From Chitinophaga sp. MM2321 (GTDB lineage: Bacteria > Bacteroidota > Bacteroidia > Chitinophagales > Chitinophagaceae): DNA of 64,000 bases. Location: assembly GCF_964033635.1 (NCBI RefSeq), contig NZ_OZ035533.1, positions 2,976,001-3,040,000 on the forward strand. Direction: 5' to 3'. Positions 56,377 to 64,000 of the stretch are shown here, one piece after another; the stretch's first letter is position 1, and each line of letters opens with the position of its first letter. A program made the translations under genes and the position numbers. The notes beneath the pieces were generated by a model. The model had not been told where the DNA came from, searched no databases, and worked only from the letters and a program-made list of their open reading frames with translations.

Positions 56377-57927
56377 TTATTTTATGAGCCTTTTGAGTTC
56401 ATTGGTAAACTCATCTACATTGAAACTGGCAGGACGCTGCCGGGGCGGAAACTGCTTATAGGTAGCCAGGTAGGCGCCTACTTCTTCCGCTGAAGGCAGT
56501 ATCAGGAATGCACGATCGATATACCATTTTTCATAATAATTGGAGGCATGATCAAAGGCGTACTCAAAAGGATCAGAACGGAGATCCTCCAGGATAGGGG
56601 CTCTCAGCTTATCCATGGGTTCACGCCATACGGCCATTCCTTTTGCCATCTGGATCTGATAATTGAACTTCCACCTGTCTCTCCGGTAAGCCACCAGGTC
56701 ACCATCATCATTAAAATAAAAGAACTGGTGCCTGGGGCCATCCTTTGTTTGTCCTGTCAGGTAAGGCAGCATGTTGTAGCCATCCAGGTGTACTTTAAAG
56801 TGTTTACTGCCGGCCTGAAATCCAGCCAGTACTTTTGCGGGCAGGTTGGTTTCACCACCGGCTGCTGCCACCAAAGTTGGTAGCCAGTCTTCCGCAGAAA
56901 AAATATCATTGTATACTGTTCCTGCCTTGATATGACCAGGCCAGCGTACTACACATGGCACACGGAAAGCACCTTCCCAGTTCATGTCTTTCTCACCTTT
57001 GAAAGGAGAAGCACCGCCATCAGGCCATTCACATTTCATCGCACCATTATCGGTAGAATAAATAACAATTGTATTTTCTGTAAGGCCCTGGTCATCCAGG
57101 AATTTCAGGAGGTCGCCCACCATATCGTCATGTTCTACCATGCCATCCGCCTGTAGGCCTAATCCTGTTCTACCAGCCGAAGATGGCTTCAGGTGGGTGT
57201 TTACATGCATCCGTGTACTGTTAAACCAAACGAAGAAGGGTTTATCTGCCTGTTTCTGGCGCTTCATGAAATCTATAGCCGCATCATAAAATTCTTTATC
57301 AACTGTTTCCATCCGTTTTATGGTAAGCGGACCGGTATCTTCTATCTTACCATCGGCAGTGGCTTTGAGCACACCACGGGGGCCAAATTTCTTTTTAAAT
57401 GCGGGATCTTTTGGATAGTCTTCATGTTCAGGTTCTTCTTCCGCATTCAGGTGATAGAGGTTACCAAAAAATTCATCGAAACCATGTGCAGTAGGGAGAT
57501 ATGCGTCCCTATCTCCCAGGTGGTTTTTCCCAAACTGACCAGTGGCATAACCCAGTGGTTTGAGAAATTCTGCGATGGTAGGATCTTCTTTTTGCAAACC
57601 AACATCAGCGCCTGGCAGGCCCACTTTTGTAAGACCAGTACGAAAAGGACATTGGCCTGTAATAAAAGCGGCTCTTCCGGCAGTACAACTTTGTTGACCG
57701 TAATAATCGGTGAACATAGCGCCTTCCGTAGCGATGCGGTCAATATTCGGGGTTTTGAAACCCATCATGCCGCGGTTCCAGCAGCTGAGGTTCCAGAAGC
57801 CAATATCATCCCCGAAAATGACAAGGATATTGGGCTTCTTCTGTGCAAACGCAGCGGTGGAAGCGAGTCCCAGTAAAGCAATGCAGGCAGTCTTTAAGAG
57901 TTGCCTCAAGCGTAGGTAGCATCTCAT
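56377..57927 (-). CDS. Secreted arylsulfatase (formylglycine type, CxAxR signature)
   Basis: 516 residues with a signal peptide (cleavage near AFAQ, residue 29). Metal ligands D40-D41 in IFGDDIGFWN, modification site QSCTAGR (C81 to R85), the second signature GQFGKNHLGDRD, and STDNG as the second metal pair. The site is CTAGR, so alanine replaces the usual proline of CxPxR. To work it needs its cysteine turned to formylglycine; a matching enzyme is encoded at 33154-34302. The substrate is not known. It opens the run that goes on into MoxR/Bat and DUF1254; element A lies about 115 bp upstream of the start. Confidence 0.9.
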   Translation of the reverse strand: MRCYLRLRQLLKTACIALLGLASTAAFAQKKPNILVIFGDDIGFWNLSCWNRGMMGFKTPNIDRIATEGAMFTDYYGQQSCTAGRAAFITGQCPFRTGLTKVGLPGADVGLQKEDPTIAEFLKPLGYATGQFGKNHLGDRDAYLPTAHGFDEFFGNLYHLNAEEEPEHEDYPKDPAFKKKFGPRGVLKATADGKIEDTGPLTIKRMETVDKEFYDAAIDFMKRQKQADKPFFVWFNSTRMHVNTHLKPSSAGRTGLGLQADGMVEHDDMVGDLLKFLDDQGLTENTIVIYSTDNGAMKCEWPDGGASPFKGEKDMNWEGAFRVPCVVRWPGHIKAGTVYNDIFSAEDWLPTLVAAAGGETNLPAKVLAGFQAGSKHFKVHLDGYNMLPYLTGQTKDGPRHQFFYFNDDGDLVAYRRDRWKFNYQIQMAKGMAVWREPMDKLRAPILEDLRSDPFEYAFDHASNYYEKWYIDRAFLILPSAEEVGAYLATYKQFPPRQRPASFNVDEFTNELKRLIK

Positions 57928-58625
57928 ACATTCAGTATTTAGGCATTTTAAAAATCTGCAGGTTACCCCACATCACACAGGAGTGACAGTACACATCCAG
58001 ATGTGCAGCAGCGGATACCGAAAAATGATGATGCTTGAAAATGCTTAGGAGGGAGTGATATCTGTTATAAACACAGGCGGACAAATTTTTGTTTAAAAAA
58101 ATTTAAACAGATAATATTCAATAAATGGTAAAAATCATTTTGTGAAATAGAATAATGCTGCAATAATTTCAACGTTGCTTTTTGTAATCCTTTACCTATT
58201 TTTAAGCTCGTCTTAAAATATAACGTTGCAAATGTCACATAATTTTCAGAAATTCATCCCCACGTTATGCATCCAGGTATCCCGTTTGCGTTGTGTCAGA
58301 AATTATCGTATTTTCAGGAACAAACAATTTTCACGTTAGATTGTCTATTTATGATTGCAGGCTAACCAGTCGCAAATCAACATCAATACCGTACTAATTA
58401 TAACAGCTTATAGCAAAGCACTCACCAGGACCTGCCGGCATACACCGGCTGATTTTGCAACATCCCTGGAATTACCAGGATATTTTATAATTTAAAAAGG
58501 GAAATAAAAACAATTCCATTACGATAAACTGATAATAAATATATTACTCATTAATATATTTTGATACTTATAGACCCTGCCCTAAGCAGCATATAGGTTA
58601 TTCCTACAAAGTGAAATATTAAAAA
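57928..58625. other. Divergent region with regulatory element A
   Basis: 698 bp between the arylsulfatase and the sigma-factor gene. It carries element A at 58023-58085 and is otherwise A/T-rich, with no frame worth calling. A CACATC-TGG-GATGTG-like pairing occurs in the arylsulfatase leader near 57990-58006. Confidence 0.5.
58023..58085 (-). promoter_or_regulatory. Shared upstream element A
   Basis: On the plus strand: GATGATGCTTGAAAAT, then GCTTAGGAGGGA (58043-58054), 17 nt, ACACAGGCGGACAAA. The 12-nt core is identical to element C and differs from element B at two positions; the distal part matches the others only weakly. It lies about 115 bp before the arylsulfatase ATG on the minus strand. 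Confidence 0.4.
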
Positions 58626-59198
58626 ATGAGCGATGTGCGCATGAATGAGCTTTCAAGTGATGAAATTCTGATCCTGTTGCAACAGGAAAATGAGGCCGCG
58701 TTTGAGGAACTCTATAACCGCTATTGGGGAAAGCTTTACAGCGCCGTTTACAAGAGAACAAAATCAACAGAATGGTCGGAAGGTATTGTGCAGGATTTCT
58801 TTACCAGCCTATGGGTGAACAGGAAAAAGTTAAAAATAAACACTTCCTTTGAAGCTTATGCATTTACCGCTGTTCGTTATCATGTACTACATTATATTCA
58901 AAAAGAGGCTGTCAGGAAGAATTATAAAGACTCCCTGCGCATAGCCCATATACATCACCATAACCCCACAGAAGAAATAGTATTGCTGAACGACCTGCGG
59001 AACCGCCTTTCAAAAGCAATCGCCCATTTACCGGAAAAATGCCGCTCTGTCTTTGAGCTTAGCCGTAGAAAGAATAAGACCAACAAGGAAATCGCGGAAG
59101 AATTAGGGATTTCTGAAAAGACGGTCGAAAATCATTTGACAAAAGCATTAAGATATTTACGGGTAAGCCTGAAAGAATTATTCCTGTTTGTCTTCTAG
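58626..59198 (+). CDS. ECF-type RNA polymerase sigma-70 factor
   Basis: 190 residues. Region 2 is seen in LQQENEAAFEELYNRYWGKL and IVQDFFTSLWVNRKKL; region 4 is a helix-turn-helix (CRSVFELSRRKNKTNKEIAE then LGISEKTVENHLTKAL). This is the Bacteroidota sigma type that sits beside FecR and SusC. The FecR gene starts 196 bp downstream and the STN-bearing SusC after that, so the unit is a trans-envelope signalling system: ligand binding at SusC, relay through FecR, release of sigma. Confidence 0.93.
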   Translation: MSDVRMNELSSDEILILLQQENEAAFEELYNRYWGKLYSAVYKRTKSTEWSEGIVQDFFTSLWVNRKKLKINTSFEAYAFTAVRYHVLHYIQKEAVRKNYKDSLRIAHIHHHNPTEEIVLLNDLRNRLSKAIAHLPEKCRSVFELSRRKNKTNKEIAEELGISEKTVENHLTKALRYLRVSLKELFLFVF

Positions 59199-59394
59199 AT
59201 AAGAATGGCCACCAGTAACGGTAAACGTCATCTCCCCCATCCATCTTCTCTCCTATTTCCTCTCCATATTTTAATTTTTTTAAAAAAAAATCTGAACCCG
59301 CGTAGGGGGTAAAGGTCTTTCAACGGACAATACTATATATACACGGGGAAACATCCCCCTTGTTTTAATAACATCACATTTTAAGTCAGCATTA

Positions 59395-60375
59395 ATGAAA
59401 GGTGAAATTTCATATCGACTCATTGAAAAGTACCTGGATAATAAATGTACGCCTGATGAAGAGAAACAGCTATACGATTGGTATGATTCCTTTGAAGGTG
59501 AGCAGGATCCTGTGGCCCTGCTACCGCCTGAACAGCAACTCATGCTGAAAGAAAGGATCATAGCGCGTACAAGAATGAATATAGCAGAAGTGGAGCAGCG
59601 AAAGGAAAGGAAAGTTGCTGTTATAAAGACATTCATTTATACTTTATCAGGAGCAGCCGCCACATTATTATTGGTAATAGGCTTAAAATCGCTGCTGTAT
59701 GATACCAGCAATACGCAGCTTATTGGCGAGATAACGATTTCCAATACCACCAAAGCTATCCACAAGGAGCTCCTTCCGGATAGCAGTATTGTATGGCTAA
59801 GTCCTCAAAGCAAGATAAAATATTCGCAGCAATTCCGTGGCGACTACAGGCAGGTGAGTATGACAGGAGAAGCTTTTTTCCAGATCTATAAAGATTCCCG
59901 TCGTCCATTTATTATATATAGCAACGGTATCGTAACAAAGGTGCTTGGCACCAGCTTCCGGATAAAATCGTTTGATAATACTCCTACAGAAGTAGCAGTG
60001 GCTACAGGGAGAATTTCTGTAAAAATTGACGGGAAAGATCGCTCAGAAGTATTGGTACTGCCCGATCAACAGGTAACTTACCAGCCGGGAGACAAGACAC
60101 TGGAAAGAGAAAAGACGAAAGCCGCTTCCATGCTCATGTGGCAAAGAGCCAGCCTTTCATTTGACAATATACCGGTAAAAAAAGTGATCGGTGTACTGAA
60201 TCAGCAATTCGATGTCGATATCACGTTTAAAGATAAATTATCTCCTGCTTATTTATTAAAAGCAGACTTTACAAACCAGAATCTTCCAGACATTCTTGAG
60301 ATGCTGGAAACATCATTAAACAGCTCCTATGAAATCCAGGGTGACAAAATTATATTCACCAGGGTCAATCATTAG
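59395..60375 (+). CDS. FecR-family anti-sigma factor
   Basis: 326 residues. The N-terminal cytoplasmic part (LIEKYLDNKCTPDEEKQLYD) binds sigma. One membrane helix lies at about 80-97 (FIYTLSGAAATLLLVIGL). The periplasmic part holds the FecR domain (HKELLPDSSIVWLSPQSKI, EAFFQIYKDSRRPFIIYSNG) and a C-terminal DUF4974 domain (SFDNIPVKKVIGVLNQQFDV). The last one contacts the STN domain of the next gene product. Standard layout and length. Confidence 0.93.
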   Translation: MKGEISYRLIEKYLDNKCTPDEEKQLYDWYDSFEGEQDPVALLPPEQQLMLKERIIARTRMNIAEVEQRKERKVAVIKTFIYTLSGAAATLLLVIGLKSLLYDTSNTQLIGEITISNTTKAIHKELLPDSSIVWLSPQSKIKYSQQFRGDYRQVSMTGEAFFQIYKDSRRPFIIYSNGIVTKVLGTSFRIKSFDNTPTEVAVATGRISVKIDGKDRSEVLVLPDQQVTYQPGDKTLEREKTKAASMLMWQRASLSFDNIPVKKVIGVLNQQFDVDITFKDKLSPAYLLKADFTNQNLPDILEMLETSLNSSYEIQGDKIIFTRVNH

Positions 60376-60444
60376 TATCCCTTTTTCTAATCAATAAAAA
60401 TCATCAGGCTGTGATAACATAACGATCCAATCATCATTAAAAAA

Positions 60445-60472
60445 GCCTGAAAGTGGTGCAACACTTCCAGGC
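60445..60472 (+). terminator. Hairpin between fecR and susC genes
   Basis: GCCTGAAAGTG and CACTTCCAGGC pair over 11 bp with one mismatch around GTGCAA. No T-run follows, so it is more likely an attenuator or processing site than a full terminator. It lies 69 bp after the fecR stop and 90 bp before susC. Confidence 0.35.
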
Positions 60473-60562
60473 CAATGTTAACAAATCCCATTGGGCAACA
60501 CCTTTGCAGGTGAAGGGGGATTGTTTGTCTCAATTTCTTACAAAATAGAAACAACCTAATGT

Positions 60563-63500
60563 ATGAAAATTAATTTACAAACCCGCATCAACTGGTGCAA
60601 AATCATGAAAATTACCTTCAGCCAGCTATTGATAGCGTTAACAATTACCGGCATTTCCTATGCCGGTACCATGGACGCGCAAACAGTCCTGGACCGCCCA
60701 GTAGACCTGTCGGTAAATAATGCCAGCCTGGAAAAGGTGCTAAAGAAACTGGAAAAATCGGCTGACACAAAATTTATCTACAGCACTACTCTCATTGATG
60801 CCAGTCAGAAAGTATCGTTTACGGTACGGGGTGAGGCATTAAAGGCGGTACTTGATGAATTATTGAAACCAAAGAAAATCTCCTACCGGCTCATTAATAA
60901 TTGTATTGTACTGAGCTATGACAAAATAGAACCGCTGGATCTCAAAAAATTGCCGATTGCTGATATCCCGTTTGCAGGCATGGCAGCTGAAGAGTCTCCC
61001 CAGCACGTTGTCCGGGGCAAAGTAACGGACGCTGAAGGAACACTGCTTGTAGGCGTAACAGTACAGGTAAAAGGCAAAACCAATGGCACCGTAACAGATG
61101 CAGGTGGAAGCTACTTTATTAATGTGCCCCAATCAAGTGATACCCTGTCGTTCAGTTATCTCGGCTACACACCTTTGAATATACCAGTAAACGGAAGATC
61201 AACGATAGACGTACAACTGGAATCATCCGCACAATCCTTAAACGATGTAGTGGTGATTGGTTATGGTACACAAAAAAGAGAGGATCTTACCGGCTCAATC
61301 GGGTCTATCCGGTCGGAGAATATTGTCCGTTCCAATCCCGTTAGCCCCTACCAGGCCCTCCAGGGCCAGGTTGCCGGTGTAAACATTGCCAAAACCAGCA
61401 GTCTTGCCGGCACAGATTATAGTATTGATATCAGGGGACTGGGTTCCATTAACTATAACAATGCGCCGCTTATTGTGATTGACGGCATCATGGGAGGCGA
61501 TCTGAAATCACTGAACCCCAGCGATATTGCGTCAATGGATATCCTGAAGGATGCATCCGCCACCGCCATCTATGGTTCACGCGGTGCCAACGGTGTAGTG
61601 ATCATAACAACCAAGAAGGGTGTGGAAGGAAAAGCAAAAGTTACTTACGACGCCTATGCCGGTGTGAAAGTACCTGCACATCTTCCTGAGATGATGACCG
61701 CCCAGCAGTGGTACAAGGCTAATACCGAAGACAGGACACTCAGCGGAGGCACCGCAGTGACCTTCACTACAGACGAAATGGATGTGATAAATTCCGGGAA
61801 GTCTACCAACTGGGTGGATGAGGTAACATCTCCTGCACTGCAAACCAGCCACGTACTGGCTGTATCCGGCGGTACCACTAATCTTACCTATTATTTTTCC
61901 GGCGGATACCTGAATGAAGATGGAAATACCATCGGGCAGAACTACAAAAGATATAACATAAAAGGAAGCATCGATGCGAAGTTTAACGATTTCGTAAAAG
62001 CAGGATTCAACACCTACTATACCTATAGCCTGCAAAATGTAGGTTCTTTTGAGGTGCTACGCTCGGCTTACCGCTCGCGTCCCACCGGAAAAGCAAGATA
62101 TGCCGATCTCACAAACCCTTCAGAAAGCAGTGATATTGATTATAATGGCTATGCAGTCTGGATGGGCATTAATGATCACCAGGTACTGAACCCGTTGGTG
62201 GAAGGAGATCCTGATAACTACCAGAATGAAACTGCCATTTCCAGTTTGCTGGCAAATGCCTATGTTGAATTAACACCCATAAAAGGTCTCTCTATAAAAT
62301 CTTCCCTGTCTACTGCCGTATTAGGCTCGCGTGTGGGGGATTTCAGGGGCACCTATACAAAATCCAATGCTGCTGCCGCTAAACCAACAGCAGCTTACAA
62401 CACCAATAACAATACGTCTTATACCCTTGATAATATACTCACCTATCACCTGAAAACAGGACCACACAATTTTACTTTTACTGGTTTGCAAAGTGCCTTC
62501 AAGGAAAGAATGGAGAATTCTGCTATCTCTGTAAAAGATCTGCCTTATAATTCAGGTTGGTATAACCTGAATACAGCGGGCACTATTGTTAGTGTAGGAA
62601 GCGGTCTTACACAACGGACGTTGCTGTCTTATATGGGCAGGTTTAACTACGGGTTTAACGACAAGTATATGCTGACCCTGACAGGACGCTGGGATGGCGC
62701 CTCTGTGCTTGCAACAGGCCATAAATGGGGTTTCTTCCCATCCGTTGGTTTCTCCTGGCGCATCATTAACGAGTCTTTCATGCAGCAATCAAGTCTCTTT
62801 TCCAATCTGAAATTACGCCTCACCTACGGGATGGTTGGAAATGATGTGGTACCTCCTTATGGAACACAGGCCAACTTAATTAATACGCAATACGATTTTG
62901 GCGGAACAGATGCCTTTGGCTTTTCACCGGCAGGAATTGCCAACCGGGAACTGGGCTGGGAAAAAAGCAAGGAAGCGGATATCGGTTTAAACCTGGGCTT
63001 CCTCAACAATAGAATTACAGCGGATATTGATGTATACCAGCGGAACACGGTAGACCTGATCCTGAAAGAACAATTGCCTGCTTCCACAGGTTTCAGCAGC
63101 GTAACCACCAACCTCGGTAAAGTAAGAAACAGTGGATTGGAAGTGACCCTGAATAGCGTCAATATCCAAAATAAGCATTTCTCCTGGCGGACAAATATCA
63201 GTTTCTCGACAAACAAAAATGAAATCGTACAACTCTATGGCGGCGAAATCACCAAAGACATCGGAAACAAACTGTTTGTAGGCGAATCACTCAGAGCCAA
63301 CTATGACTATAAGTTTGCCGGTATCTGGCAAACAGACGAGCTGGAACTGGCAAAGCAATATGGCCAGACACCAGGTTCCGTAAAAGTAGTTGATCAGAAT
63401 AATGATAAAAAGATAGACGCCAATAATGACCGGGTGATACTCGGATCGCAGCTTCCAAAATGGATGGCAGGTATCACCAATATTTTCTCCTACAAGGAAT

Positions 63501-63916
63501 GGGATCTGTCCTTTATGATCTATACAAGACAGGGCGTTCAATACAGCAACGCCATGGAATCGGGTACAATGGGACAGGTTGAAAAAGGAAGGTACAATTT
63601 TCTGGCACTGAACTACTGGACACCTGATAATCCTACCAATGATTATTATGGCCTGGTGGCAAAACAGCCATACAACAGTGCTATCTTCTACCAGGATGCA
63701 ACATACTGGAGGATTTCAGATATCACACTGGGCTACCGTCTTCCACAAAAACTGGTTAACCGCTGGAAGATGAGCAACTTCCGCTTATATGGCCAGGTAA
63801 CTAATCCGTTTGTGTTTACCAAGTTTATCAGCTTCGATCCTGAATACAATTCAGCGACCTATATCGATGATGTGCCTTCAGTGGCTTACAGACTTGGTTT
63901 AAGCCTGTCCTTTTAA
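60563..63916 (+). CDS. SusC/RagA TonB-linked transporter with STN signalling domain
   Basis: 1117 residues (an ATG 14 codons in, at 60605, is an equally good start for the signal peptide). Domain order: signal peptide ending near MDAQ; STN domain (VDLSVNNASLEKVLKKLEKS ... VLDELLKPKKISYRLINN), which signals to FecR; carboxypeptidase-regulatory-like domain (VVRGKVTDAEGTLLVGVTV); plug start VVVIGYGTQKREDLTGSIGS; plug motif MDILKDASATAIYGSRGANG; beta-barrel ending AYRLGLSLSF. The STN domain is what sets it apart from the two SusC proteins at 22-31 kb. Substrate unknown. Confidence 0.94.
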   Translation: MKINLQTRINWCKIMKITFSQLLIALTITGISYAGTMDAQTVLDRPVDLSVNNASLEKVLKKLEKSADTKFIYSTTLIDASQKVSFTVRGEALKAVLDELLKPKKISYRLINNCIVLSYDKIEPLDLKKLPIADIPFAGMAAEESPQHVVRGKVTDAEGTLLVGVTVQVKGKTNGTVTDAGGSYFINVPQSSDTLSFSYLGYTPLNIPVNGRSTIDVQLESSAQSLNDVVVIGYGTQKREDLTGSIGSIRSENIVRSNPVSPYQALQGQVAGVNIAKTSSLAGTDYSIDIRGLGSINYNNAPLIVIDGIMGGDLKSLNPSDIASMDILKDASATAIYGSRGANGVVIITTKKGVEGKAKVTYDAYAGVKVPAHLPEMMTAQQWYKANTEDRTLSGGTAVTFTTDEMDVINSGKSTNWVDEVTSPALQTSHVLAVSGGTTNLTYYFSGGYLNEDGNTIGQNYKRYNIKGSIDAKFNDFVKAGFNTYYTYSLQNVGSFEVLRSAYRSRPTGKARYADLTNPSESSDIDYNGYAVWMGINDHQVLNPLVEGDPDNYQNETAISSLLANAYVELTPIKGLSIKSSLSTAVLGSRVGDFRGTYTKSNAAAAKPTAAYNTNNNTSYTLDNILTYHLKTGPHNFTFTGLQSAFKERMENSAISVKDLPYNSGWYNLNTAGTIVSVGSGLTQRTLLSYMGRFNYGFNDKYMLTLTGRWDGASVLATGHKWGFFPSVGFSWRIINESFMQQSSLFSNLKLRLTYGMVGNDVVPPYGTQANLINTQYDFGGTDAFGFSPAGIANRELGWEKSKEADIGLNLGFLNNRITADIDVYQRNTVDLILKEQLPASTGFSSVTTNLGKVRNSGLEVTLNSVNIQNKHFSWRTNISFSTNKNEIVQLYGGEITKDIGNKLFVGESLRANYDYKFAGIWQTDELELAKQYGQTPGSVKVVDQNNDKKIDANNDRVILGSQLPKWMAGITNIFSYKEWDLSFMIYTRQGVQYSNAMESGTMGQVEKGRYNFLALNYWTPDNPTNDYYGLVAKQPYNSAIFYQDATYWRISDITLGYRLPQKLVNRWKMSNFRLYGQVTNPFVFTKFISFDPEYNSATYIDDVPSVAYRLGLSLSF

Positions 63917-63947
63917 TTTTATTCCTCTTCACAAGAAAAAAAGAGTC

Positions 63948-64000
63948 ATGAAAATATTAAATAAATGGTTGTTGATGCTTATTACCGGTCTTCTTTTATC
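63948..64000 (+). CDS. Start of a SusD-like lipoprotein gene, cut by the window end
   Basis: The ATG at 63948, 31 bp after the SusC stop, opens MKILNKWLLMLITGLLLS, a typical lipoprotein signal peptide. Only 17 complete codons are present. Its place right after SusC makes a SusD partner very likely, but no SusD motif is inside the window. Confidence 0.6.
   Translation, partial: MKILNKWLLMLITGLLL

Noticed and set aside
57193..57876. 227-codon frame antisense to the arylsulfatase
   Set aside because: Fully inside a well-supported sulfatase gene with intact catalytic motifs; it is a mirror of that gene's codon pattern.
1..64000. tRNA, rRNA, CRISPR, insertion sequences, prophage
   Set aside because: No direct-repeat array, transposase or integrase motif, rRNA-like block or cloverleaf was noticed on reading both strands; no dedicated tool was run.

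Overview
The window looks like the chromosome of a member of the Bacteroidota, most probably Chitinophagaceae and close to Chitinophaga. The grounds are three SusC/RagA TonB-linked porins with SusD-type partners, an ECF sigma/FecR pair driving a SusC that carries an N-terminal STN domain, a MoxR/DUF58/Bat operon, many Bacteroidota-type lipoproteins and beta-barrels, and almost no strong Shine-Dalgarno sites. No rRNA, tRNA, CRISPR array, insertion sequence or prophage was seen. Genus-level placement is inference.

Layout. (1) 1-8.1 kb: the tail of a sorbosone/PQQ-type sugar dehydrogenase, a TlpA-like thioredoxin lipoprotein, two NAD(P)-dependent oxidoreductases, an orphan ABC ATPase plus membrane partner, and secreted proteins of unknown role. 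(2) 8.2-18.7 kb: a sugar-oxidation locus. A seven-gene minus-strand operon encodes a GMC dehydrogenase and its gluconate-2-dehydrogenase-type small subunit, a Tat-exported Gfo/Idh/MocA protein, a DUF1080 (3-keto-disaccharide hydrolase family) lipoprotein, a hexulose-phosphate-synthase-like aldolase, a zinc-type dehydrogenase and an MFS transporter. Next to it lie an AraC regulator and a divergent HbpS/GlcG-like gene plus a glutathione-independent formaldehyde dehydrogenase homologue. Together they suggest C3 oxidation and cleavage of glycosides in the periplasm, uptake, and a cytoplasmic step that could release formaldehyde. (3) 19.4-33.1 kb: a purple-acid-phosphatase-like enzyme and a PafA-type phosphatase lead two consecutive SusC/SusD pairs, which suggests uptake of a phosphorylated substrate. 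(4) 33.1-58.1 kb: three long minus-strand transcription units. The first (40.5 to 33.2 kb) holds envelope proteins and ends with a formylglycine-generating enzyme. The second (46.9 or 46.3 to 42.6 kb) holds beta-barrel proteins and lipoproteins. The third (57.9 to 48.2 kb) starts with an arylsulfatase, runs through MoxR-DUF58-DUF4381-BatA-BatB/C-BatD and ends with DUF1254. Short plus-strand units separate them. (5) 58.6-64 kb: sigma factor, FecR, STN-SusC and the first codons of a SusD-like gene that leaves the window.

Two points stand out. The three minus-strand units of region 4 each have a similar sequence element about 80-115 bases before the first start codon (built around GCTTAGGAGGGA as written on the plus strand), so sulfatase, formylglycine enzyme, Bat complex and barrel proteins may form one regulon. 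Also, nearly every convergent gene junction carries a very long, nearly perfect hairpin (15-34 bp stem) that probably acts as a bidirectional terminator. All functional calls come from reading motifs by eye; no database search was run.
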